From Morinoia aosen (taxonomy: Eukaryota; Arthropoda; Malacostraca; Amphipoda; Talitridae): a stretch of DNA of 64,000 nt. The notes below the pieces were generated by a model. It was not told where the DNA came from. It searched no databases and worked only from the letters and a program-made list of their open reading frames with translations. The DNA lies in contig CM059560.1 of the NCBI GenBank assembly GCA_030386875.1, positions 49,704,757 to 49,768,756 on the forward strand, in the 5' to 3' direction. Every line of letters starts with the position of its first letter. Position 1 is the first letter of the stretch. Position numbers and translations under genes: made by a program. Of this stretch, positions 13,301 to 25,300 are shown in pieces.

Positions 13301-16300
13301 GTGTACTGCTCAGTAAATTGCTGTATTGGGCCATGTGTGTACTGCTCAGTAAATTGCTGTATTGGGCCCTGCGTGTACTGCTCAGTAAATTGTTGTATTG
13401 GGCCCTGTGTGTACTGCTCAGTAAATTGTTGTATTGGGCCCTGTGTGTACTGCTCAGTAAATTGCTGTATTGGGCCATGTGTGTACTGCTCAGTAAATTG
13501 CTGTATTGGGCCATGTGTGTACTGCTCAGTAAATTGCTGTATTGGGCCCTGTGTGTACTGCTCAGTAAATTGCTGTATTGTTACCTGTGTGTACTGCTCA
13601 GTAAATTGTTGTATTGGGCCCTGTGTGTACTGCTCAGTAAATTGCTGTATTGGGCCCTGTGTGTACTGCTCAGTAAATTGTTGTATTGGGCCATGTGTGT
13701 ACTGCTCAGTAAATTGTTGTATTGGGCCCTGTGTGTACTGCTCAGTAAATTGCTGTATTGGGCCCTGTGTGTACTGCTCAGTAAATTGTTGTATTGGGCC
13801 CTGTGTGTACTGCTCAGTAAATTGCTGTATTGGGCCATGTGTGTACTGCTCAGTAAATTGCCGTATTGGGCCATGTGTGTACTGCTCAGTAAATTGCTGT
13901 ATTGGGCCATGTGTGTACTGCTCAGTAAATTGCTGTATTGGGCCCTGTGTGTACTGCTCAGTAAATTGTTGCATTGGGCCCTGTGTGTACTGCTCAGTAA
14001 ATTGCTGTATTGGGCCCTGTGTGTACTGCTCAGTAAATTATTGTATTGGGCCCTGTGTGTACTGCTCAGTAAATTGCTGTATTGGGCCATGTGTGTACTG
14101 CTCAGTAAATTGCTTTTTTGGGCCATGTGTGTACTGCTCAGTAAATTGCTGTATTGGGCCATGTGTGCACTGCTCAGTAAATTGTTGTATTGGGCCATGT
14201 GTGTACTGCTCAGTAAATTGCTGTATTGGGCCCTGTGTGTACTGCTCAGTAAATTGCTGTATTGGGCCCTGTGTGTACTGCTCAGTAAATTGCTGTATTG
14301 GGCCCTGTGTGTACTGCTCAGTAAATTGCTGTATTGGGCCATGTGTGTACTGCTCAATAAATTGCTGTATTGGGCCATGTGTGTACTGCTCAGTAAATTG
14401 TTGTATTGGGCCATGTGTGTACTGCTCAGTAAATTGCTGTATTGGGCCCTGTGTGTACTGCTCAGTAAATTGCTGTATTGGGCCATGTGTGTACTGCTCA
14501 GTAAATTGCTGTATTGGGCCATGTGTGTACTGCTCAGTAAATTGCTGTATTGGGCCCTGTGTGTACTGCTCAGTAAATTGTTGCATTGGGCCCTGTGTGT
14601 ACTGCTCAGTAAATTGCTGTATTGGGCCATGTGTGTACTGCTCAGTAAATTGCTGTATTGGGCCATGTGTGTACTGCTCAGTAAATTGTTGTATTGGGCC
14701 ATATGTGTACTGCTCAGTAAATTGTTGTATTGGGCACTGTGTGTACTGCTCAGTAAATTGCTGTATTGAGCCATGTGTGTACTGCTCAGTAAATTGCTGT
14801 AATGGGCCATGTGTGTACTGCTCAGTAAATTGCTGTATTGGGCCCTGTGTGTACTGCTCAGTAAATTGTTGTATTGGGCCCTGTGTGTACTGCTCAGTAA
14901 ATTGTTGTATTGGGCCATGTGTGTACTGCTCAGTAAATTGCTGTATTGGGCCCTGTGTGTACTGCTCAGTAAATTGTTGTATTGGGCCATGTGTGTACTG
15001 CTCAGTAAATTGCTGTATTGGGCCATGTGTGTACTGCTCAGTAAATTGCTGTATTGGGCCATGTGTGTACTGCTCAGTAAATTGTTGTATTGGGCCCTGT
15101 GTGTACTGCTCAGTAAATTGCTGTATTGGGCCATGTGTGTACTGCTCAGTAAATTGTTGTATTGGGCCCTGTGTGTACTGCTCAGTAAATTGCTGTATTG
15201 GGCCATGTGTGTACTGCTCAGTAAATTGCTGTATTGGGCCATGTGTGTACTGCTCAGTAAATTGCTGTATTGGGCCATGTGTGTACTGCTCAGTAAATTG
15301 CTATATTGGGCCATGTGTGTAATGCTCAGTAAATTGCTGTATTGGGCCATGTGTGTACTGCTCAGTAAATTGTTGTATTGGGCCCTGTGTGTACTGCTCA
15401 GTAAATTGTTGTATTGGGCCCTGTGTGTACTGCTCAGTAAATTGCTGTATTGGGCCATGTGTGTACTGCTCAGTAAATTGCTGTATTGGGCCATGTGTGT
15501 ACTGCTCAGTAAATTGCTGTATTGGGCCCTGAGTGTACTGCTCAGTAAATTGCTGTATTGGGCCATGTGTGTACTGCTCAGTAAATTTTTGTATTGGGCC
15601 CTGAGTGTACTGCTCAGTAAATTGTTGTATTGGGCCATGTGTGTACTGCTCAGTAAATTGTTGTATTGGGCCCTGTGTGTACTGCTCAGTAAATTGCTGT
15701 ATTGGGCCATGTGTGTACTGCTCAGTAAATTGCTGTATTGGGCCATGTGTGTACTGCTCAGTAAATTGCTGTATTGATCCCTGAGTGTACTGCTCAGTAA
15801 ATTGCTGTATTGGGCCATGTGTGTACTGCTCAGTAAATTGCTGTATTGGGCCATGTGTGTACTGCTCAGTAAATTGCTGTATTGGGCCATGTGTGTACTG
15901 CTCAGTAAATTGCTGTATTGGGCCATGTGTGTACTGCTCAGTAAATTGCTGTATTGGGCCATGTGTGTACTGCTCAGTAAATTGCTGTATTGGGCCCTGT
16001 GTGTACTGCTCAGTAAATTGCTGTATTGGGCCCTGTGTGTACTGCTCAGTAAATTGCTGTATTGGGCCATGTGTGTACTGCTCAGTAAATTGCTGTATTG
16101 GGCCATGTGTGTACTGCTCAGTAAATTGCTGTATTGGGCCATGTGTGTACTGCTCAGTAAATTGTTGTATTGGGCCCTGTGTGTACTGCTCAGTAAATTG
16201 CTGTATTGGGCCCTGTGTGTACTGCTCAGTAAATTGCTGTATTGGGCCATGTGTGTACTGCTCAGTAAATTGCTGTATTGGGCCATGTGTGTACTGCTCA

Positions 16301-19300
16301 GTAAATTGCTGCATTGGGCCCTGTGTGTACTGCTCAGTAAATTGCTGTATTGGGCCCTGTGTGTACTGCTCAGTAAATTGCTGTATTGGGCCATGTGTGT
16401 ACTGCTCAGTAAATTGCTGTATTGGGCCCTGTGTGTACTGCTCAGTAAATTGCTGTATTGGGCCATGTGTGTACTGCTCAGTAAATTGCTGTATTGGGCC
16501 ATGTGTGTACTGCTCAGTAAATTGCTGTATTGGGCCATGTGTGTACTGCTCAGTAAATTGCTGCATTGGGCCATGTGTGTACTGCTCAGTAAATTGCTAT
16601 ATTGGGCCCTGTGTGTACTGCTCAGTAAATTGCTGTATTTGGCCATGTGTGTACTGCTCAGTAAATTGTTGTATTGGGCCATGTGTGTAGTGCTCAGTAA
16701 ATTGTTGTATTGGGCCATGTGTGTACTGCTCAGTAAATTGCTGTATTGGGCCATGTGTGTACTGCTCAGTAAATTGCTGTATTGGGCCCTGTGTGTACTG
16801 CTCAGTAAATTGCTGTATTGGGCCATGTGTGTACTGCTCAGTAAATTGCTGTATTGGGTCATGTGTTTACCATTCGGTAAATTCCTCTTTAACGTACAGC
16901 TATAAATTAATGACATTTCATGTTTCGCAACCTTTTTAACATGTGACGGTTATCGTACGAGGTGAAATGTCATCGTGAAACTGTATTTTCATTTTTCATA
17001 GAAAGGATAAAAATGTATTCGAGCTTTAATGTCGATTTCCCAATTCTGCTACTTACAACGTAACCAAACCAACCGTTAACAGCCGCGGACACGCGGTGAA
17101 CGTTTCAAGATCCACCCCAGTAAAAATTGAAAATTATTCCCTTCTGTATTACTTTTTCTTGCAAGAGCATGACGCTGTTGATCAGCTCAATTCGTTCGTT
17201 TTGCTTAGCTTGAGCCAGAACGTAAATGTTTTAAAATGGTTTTCATTTCGAAATTTTAGGAAAAATTTGACATTTTCAATTGTTAAACTTATAAAATCAT
17301 CATCGTAGAACTGAGTTTTTATCACAGTATAGTTTCAATCTCCCTCGGAAATTTCGATCATGGTTTCATATTATATAAGTTCTCACAAGTAAAACTTTGT
17401 AGTTATTTAAAATACGATATGGCACTTCATCCTTAGCATACATAAAATTGAATTTTAAAATGCAACAAATGTTCCTTAAAAACACCAAGATTTTACTCAC
17501 GTCTAATTCTTTAAAAAACAATTTAAGGCAAACCTCAATGTCTCTTCCTGGCTTGGTTATTGCACCTTTCTTCAACTATGCATGGCAAAGCTTTAATCAT
17601 AAATCATACTTCAGGTACATCGAATTGGAAGGAATAATGAGCAGTGCATTCACACGCCCGCCCCATGTGGACTTTTGGAAAGGGGGAACAGCGCGCGTTT
17701 GCTTCAACTACTTGCTGCTTGATCCCTCGGTGACCTGCGATCTGCCTTTGCGGTCCGTAATTTAGCCTAAACCTTTTCTTCCACGTCCTCAAGTCCATGT
17801 TTCCATGTCTTGAGACTAGATACATCATAATTATTATGAAAACTTTCATTTACTATGTTATTTTTGTTCTAGGGGGTGTAAAGACTTGTAAATGATTTGT
17901 AGCATCCAAGGATTTATAAGCTAAAATAACTCCATCATTGATGCTTCTCAGCTTGAGAATAAAAAGCAAGGCGAAAATCGCTACACGTAAAGTCATTTTT
18001 ATTAAAAATGATCAAATAAAACTGAACGTTTTGGACTAACTGTTTCGGACACCAAACTTTTTAAAATGGTTCAAATAAATTGAAATCTGGTGACTTAACC
18101 GTCCTGGATGTACTAGATGCCAAAGTATGACTTCGACCAATACGAATTGACTCCTTCCTGTCATGTGGACGTGTGCTGTTATGCATGGCTCAGTAAATAG
18201 TTTCCCGGCACTAAAACCCGATCAAACATATATGTATACAGCTTTGGCTCTTACACAAAGGTTTTGAACTGTTTCCAACTTCTTTTTGCGAGAAAAATTT
18301 AACAAAGCAGACGGGAATAATTTGTTTCGGCAGATATTGTACAGATACGTATTTTAACTATATAGTTCTAATATTGCATAAACATATGGTTCTAATATTG
18401 AATGAACCTATGGCTCTAATATTCAATGAACCTGTGGTTCTAATATTGAATGAACTTACCGTTCTCATATTGAATGAACCTATGGTTCTAATACTGAATG
18501 AACTTATCGTTCTAATATTGAATGTCCCTGTGGTTCTAATACTGAATGAACCTGTGGTTCTAATACAGAATGAACTTATCGTTCTAATATTGAATGACCC
18601 TGTGGTTCTAATACTGAATGAACCTGTGGTTCTAATACTGAATGAACCTGTGGTTCTAATACTGAATGAACCTGTGGTTCTAATATTGAATGACCCTATA
18701 ATTTTAACATTGAATGACAGTGTGAACGAGCTGAGCCCTGAGGAACGGCTCCGGGTTTTCGTGTCTTCGATTTTCTACGTTGGCAAGGGCACCAAGTCTC
18801 GTCCCTACGTTCATCTGTACGACGCACTCAAGCTGTACGATGCTGCCCAGAAGGTGCGTAGTGTTAATTAAAAACATGTCTTTATTTTTCCAATCTAGCC
18901 TGAAACATATCATCTTGTACATTGGTTTTTCAAATACCTTATAACTAACACCAAGAAGTCTCTCTTTTGCCTAAAATTCTCACGATGTTGACTTCTCTGA
19001 TACTTTTTTCATTGCGTGCATTAAAAGCATCAAAACCTTGGGCAAACCTCAATATAAATCAATTTCCGGAGTTGCGTTGAACGGGAACGCCTGTAAACAG
19101 ATCTAAAAGACTGCTGAGTGCTAGGTGATGGTTGTGCATCTCGAGTACAGTGTGTGGCCCACAGTAACTCCATTAGGTGTACATGAGAGACCTTGAACTC
19201 TACTCGGAGATGGGCGTCAATAATCCCTGTGATTGTTTATCCGTTTCAAAAAAAAAAACGCATGTGGTACGGTAAATAGTGGTATTGTAAGGAAATGCTC

Positions 19301-22300
19301 ATATCAGAATCATCATTATGAACTACTCGCAGTAAAATTATTATGATGAACTACCCACAGTAGAATCATTAGTACAAACTTCTCATAACCGAATCAACCA
19401 TCAGTTTAGTAGTTAGGCCTCAGCTTTTCCCTGGTTTGTCTATCTTACAAAGGTGCCTCCGAAATGATGTAGAGAAGAGCAATACTGGAAGGGAATAAGT
19501 AAAATTTAGCAGCTCTACGTGAGAAGATATTCAAGTGCATGCTCCTATTATGGTGCAGTTGAGTGAATTGACACTCCTATCTCGTATTTTAGACGAGCAT
19601 AGACTCAACAGCGTTTGTAGCGTCAATCTATAGAGCTTTGTTTCAGAAAGGTAGTTCTTTTTTTTCCTTCACTCTTCTCGGAGGCTGAAAAGTTTCGTGT
19701 CTCATATCTGTTTTTGTCTTTTTAACTATTTTCATCTCGATATGTTCATGCATTATGTGTAGCATAGCGGATTGGGTTAACCACGACACCGAAAGTTTCC
19801 CGCATCGCTTTTTCTCTTTCATTCGATCTTAACCACATCATGACTGTCATATTAATAGAGCAAAAATGGTTGTTGAGTTTAGTGTAGAGGAATAACAACA
19901 CTAGATAATGGTCTTTCCTTTAAAATAAATTCTTTCATAATGTTACTTCACCTTTTGGGTGGCAGTAATATCAACATAGTGACATGGAGAAACCCGTTTT
20001 TGACTGTAAAAGAGCTTAGACAATGCAATTCTTATTAAGTATACGCTTTTTATTGTGCCAGGCTGTATTGAATCTATGTACTACAAACACTTTCCATTTG
20101 GTGCTGACAAAAAAAAACAGAAAATATATAAATTTACCCACCCATCGATCGCTAGGTATTGTAAGTCTCACTTTCAGTACAAAATGTCATCAGTGTCTCT
20201 TTCACTTGTAAATTATCAGAAAGACATTTGATTTGATATCTAAATCTGACTTGTACTATTATACTCAATAGTTATCAACGTTTTCAATTACATGGTATTT
20301 TTGTATTCCACGCTTCCTGTTGGTTAAATAAGCATCTTTTTGAATGAATCCCTAGTGAAAGCCTCATCAGAAGAAGGCAAAATGTATTACTCGGTATACT
20401 AAAACGCAATCGGACCATCGAATATTAGTGCCCACGTAGCGCGTTTAAATGCGGTAAAAAAGTTTGAACAAGTCTGAAGAAAGTCCCTTACAAACTGACT
20501 TCGTTAGAAATGGTTTCAATTGTAAAGAGCACTCGATACTTTGCTAGGAACATAAATTTATTGCTGTGAGGACTTCGCGGAAACAATGCATTACTTAGTA
20601 ACTTACTTCACTCAGAAACATGAAGTCAGAGCCGTGAGAGAAGGACTGGACAGAAATGATATATCCCTATCACTCGGTAATATATCCAGGAACATGAAGT
20701 GAGAGCCATCAGGGAAGGACTGGACAAAAGCGATATGTTCCTATCACTTGGTAATATGCCCAGGGACAACAACTGGGTGCGGTGACCGGCAGCGCGCAGG
20801 CCAAGCGAGTGGCGCGGCTGTGGCGAGGTGGCCACGGTGTGGTGTCCCTGCGCGTCTTCCAGCGCGCCATGTCCGCTGAAGCCCACACCAGAGAGGCCGC
20901 TATCATTGATGCTATTGGTGAGGCCCTCATAGGTTCTATTTCGCCAAATCTGAAGGTTGTGTCGTTAATCCAGTTCGTAATTGGCGAGGCGCTCATAAGT
21001 TCGATTTCGCAGGCCGCTATCATTGATGCTATCCCAAGTGATTTTCTTTCTGGAATAATTACTTCTGACTTATCAGATCATTTTCCAGTTTTTCTTATTA
21101 AGAAAAATGTCTATCTTGCTTGCACCAAAGCACGGGCTGAAACTTACTCATATCGTAAAATAAACGAATCAAATTTAGAAGAAATGCGCACCGTTCTAGA
21201 AGATTTAATGCCAACATTGCACATCACCCAACAAAACAATAATGCAAGGAGCATTGATGAATCAGTAGTAAAGTTGACTGAAACTATAATGAACGCATAC
21301 AATCAGTGTTGCCCAATTGTAACTCGTACAGTTACCCCGAAAAATAAACAAAAGCCCTGGATTACTAGAGACATCGTGATAAATATAAAGAAACGCCAAG
21401 CGTACCTAGCCCTCCTTTGCGAAGGGCGAATATCTAGAGAAACATATAACCAATTCAGAAACTATGTGACAAACCAGATAAGAACATCAAAAAAGAGCTA
21501 CTTTACCCTCAAGTTTACTCAATTCAAAGCTGACGTTAAAAAGACTTGGCGCCTCCTTAACTCTTGTTATAAACCGAATAACGCCGATAAAAAGAAAATT
21601 GGATACATCACTCAAGATAATGTAAAATACCATGAGAAGAATGAAATTGCTAATCTCTTCAACAACTTCTTTGTAAACGTGGGGAAAACTATAGCCAATG
21701 GTATTCCAAGTGAACCTACTGATCACCTGGAATTTATGGATCATATTCGAGAACACAACTCCCTTTTCTTTACGCCTACAAACTCCTCCGATGTAATTGC
21801 GTGCATAAACAACATGAAAAATAAATCGAGTGGATTACAAACGTTTCCAACTAAAATACTTAAAATAATTGCTGATATTGTGGCCCCGCTGATATCCAAT
21901 ATTATTAACCAGTCTCTCCTACTAGGCACTTTCCCGAACTCCCTCAAAGTTGCTAGAGTAACCCCTATCTTTAAAAATGGTGAAAAAACCTGTATAAACA
22001 ATTATCGACCTATCTCCATGTTACCAATTATTAGCAAGGTATTCGAGAAAATTGTGTATAAAAAAGTGTACTCTTATTTTGAACAAAAATCATTTCTCTA
22101 TGATAAACAATACGGCTTTCGCTGTAAAAAATCAACAACACAGGCAATATTAAATCATTTACAATTCCTTTATTCTAATATAGATAACGGAAAGACTGTC
22201 TTCTCTGTATTTCTTGACTTTCGAAAGGCATTCGATTGTGTGGACCATAACATATTACTCTTGAAACTTCATTGTTATGGCATTCGTGGGGTTGCCCATG

Positions 22301-25300
22301 ATTGGTTCAGATCATACCTAACAAATCGGAAGCAATACGTTGTCATTGACGACGCAAAATCGGACCCACAGAAAATTAGCCATGGAGTTCCACAAGGATC
22401 TGTTCTTGGGCCTCTCCTTTTTCTGATTTTTATCAATGATATTATTAAATCTACATCATTTTTTAAATTCATACTTTTTGCCGATGACAGCACGCTTTCT
22501 GCGGTCCTTCCGAACGAAAATCCCACTACGATTGCGGAGAGTATAAATAATGAACTCCATAAGGTTTCACTGTGGCTTAAAGCTAATAAAATAAGCCTCA
22601 ATATCGATAAAACAAATTATATTACGTTCTCATACAAGAAAAATATATCTCTACCATCCATTAAAATTGGCGAAGGTGAAATCAAAGAAACCAACTTTTG
22701 TAAATTTCTGGGCATCATAATAGATAAACATCTAACCTTCAAAGAGCACATCACTCATATTAGTTCTAAATTATCAAAATCCATCGGAATCCTGAATAAA
22801 GTTAAAAATTTCCTGCCTGAAACAGCCTTACTAATGCTTTATCGAACGCTCATTTCACCATACCTGCAATACGGAATAGAAGCATGGCATGGAACTGATA
22901 AAAATAAAACCAATATAATTTTTACTCTGCAAAAAAGAGCCATCAGAGCGGTAAAGAACCTAGAATATAATGCTCACACAAATGATTCATTCAAAAATTT
23001 ACAAATATTTAAACTCTCGGATCTCTACAAAATCTCCATCTGCAATTTCATCTACAAAACGTTAGCTAATGATGGCGACAATAGCCTTCAACAGTTATTA
23101 ACTGCGCAAACTGGTCATCACGACCATTTAACACGAAATAAAAGTAAATTCATGCTTCCTTATTATTCAAAGGCCCGCTCGCAACATAGTATACTATTCG
23201 TTGGAACTAAAACCTGGAACTCAATACCTGCGGAGATCCGTGAAAGTAATTCTTACAAGGTATTTAAAAGAAATCTTGAGTCTCACTTCTTATCAGAATA
23301 CTAGTCGTGTAAGATCACCAAGTCAAATCCTGCCTCCTACATGTCTGGTCCTAATAATGCAATTTGCCATGAGTAATATCGCCGATTTTCAGTCTGCTCC
23401 CAAATCGTTATCGAATATACTGTTAAATATTGTCCATATGACCTATATTGTAAAATTAAACATCAATATCGAGTTCATTATTCTGTTGATCAGTCTAATG
23501 CGAAACTAGGCTAAGTGAATTAGGTTAAACATTATTGTACGTCCTAGAATAATGTAATGGTAGGATGCCCTAGAAGTCGCTGAACTTATTCGGGCCCACA
23601 GGTAGCTATACTCAACTCTGACCATTATCAGACTTAAGAAACATTCTACCTCTGTATCTCCTGTGGTAAATAAATTGTTTAAATTGTTTATTGGTGAGGC
23701 CTTCATAGGTTCGATTAAGCCAAATCTGAAGGTTGTGTCGTTAATCCAGTCCGTAATTGGCGAGGCGCTCATATATAAGTTCGATTTCGCAGGCCGCTAT
23801 CATTGATGCCATTGGTGAGGCGCCCGTAGCTTCAATTTCGTCAAATCTGAAGGTTGTGTCGTTAATCCAGTCCTTAAATGATGAGGTACTCACTCATAGG
23901 CTCGATTTCACCAAATCTGAAGGTTGTGTTGTAAATCCAGTCCGTAATTGATGAGGTACTCATAGGCTCGATTTCACCAAATCTGAGGGTTGTATCATTA
24001 ATCCAGTCCGGAATTGATGAGGAACTCATAGGTTTGATTTAATTAAATCTGAAGGTTGTGTCATTAATCCAGTCCGTAATTAGTAAGGCGCAAGTAGCTT
24101 CTATTTCGCCAAAGCTGAACATCGCAACATTAATTCAGTCCAAATACTATTTCTTTCAAATAACTGCAATTCACGTACACCCGCTAAATACAAATCTAAT
24201 CGGATGCCTTGAAATAGGTGGGTTTCAATATGGGCTACACTATGCAATTACCACATGAGTAGGGGAATATTATCAACGTAATTCGTAATTACCGTATGAG
24301 TAAGGGATTATTTTCTACGCCGAATGTTGAATGTTTTGGCTGAATTATCTCAAAGAAGATTCCTTGGTAGAGTTATTGTTCAAGTTATTCTTGTTTACCA
24401 ACTGCGGGAACTTTTTAATGAAAATTGAACACTAATTTGAGTCTGAGATAAATTTTGCTGTTTTTCGTTTCTTGTTTGATCTTATTCCCCAATTGAGTTT
24501 GATAACCGTATCTTTACGACATAGTACTGCCAAACTTGGTTTCTTTTTTAAAACATTGAACGTATGGTTCGAAACTGTATTATCATAAACTATTAACGTG
24601 TTTTTCGTTGATTGGATGAACAAAGTGCGATGGAACTTTGCAAAATGTTTAATCATATTACCAACGAATAAGCGTAGGAATGCTCTCATGTGCATGTTTG
24701 AGGGCCTTTAAGCGAAATTCTGCATGTGATTAATAGTATTCACAAGAAATTAGCAATCCCAGGGAAAAAATATGAGGTCCCGAACTGACAGTTAGGTAGG
24801 CCTTCTTTTTGTTGAAGTAAAATGTTTTTTGTTATGTTAAGGACCACCTTTTTTATATCACTGCTGTGCTGTTTTTCCACCACCTACTACTTCCTTCTTC
24901 TTTAAATTTAATCTTGTTTCATGAACTTCTTTCTCAACCTCCTGTTTCTATGCCCTTTATGCATAGATTCCGCGTTCCCTCATCTCCATACTAAATGGTG
25001 CCTTCCTTCTTCCTCTCTTTGGATCGCATTTGTTGTGAATAGAGAGGCTTAAACTAACAACTAATCTAATCTTTCGGGAAAAGAATTGTTCCTTTATGAA
25101 GGCTTAGCATAATTTCTTCTAAAGGTGGCAATTTTTGGTTTAAAATGATTTATAGTTGCGATAGTTGTTAAAAATATCATTATTAACAGTACTTGTAAGT
25201 GAACACAACTATTTTATCTATAAGAATTACGGCTCCCAGGGTGCAAAAGGTGTAATCTCGAGCTGAACCCGTCAGGGGGATACAGTTATTGTATCTATGG

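Larger units (their letters stand above)
20918..24140. repeat. About 66-bp minisatellite copied from an exon end, split by a LINE
   Basis: Units at 20918-21032 and 23690-24140 share TTGTGTCGTTAATCCAGT, GAGGCGCTCATA and TCGATTTCGC. Copies of the last 24 bases of the preceding ANKLE1 exon (GCCGCTATCATTGATGC) reappear at 21012-21032 and 23793-23813, the latter with ATTG|GTGAGG donor. A further ATTGGTGAGG follows the LINE at 23690. Confidence 0.88.

Noticed and set aside
9413..16916. Very long ORFs on both strands (up to about 1,100 codons, Cys-rich or Gln/Ser-rich repeats)
   Set aside because: They are translations of the 36-bp satellite in every open frame; the codon unit is 12 with no sequence constraint beyond the repeat, and no start, splice or domain context supports a protein.
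18374..18720. N-terminal extension of the ANKLE1 exon ORF (repeats of LILNEPVV)
   Set aside because: Translation of the 24-bp minisatellite upstream of the acceptor; the phase-correct exon starts at 18721.
21487..22601. Minus-strand ORFs within the first LINE
   Set aside because: Antisense of a confidently identified reverse transcriptase.
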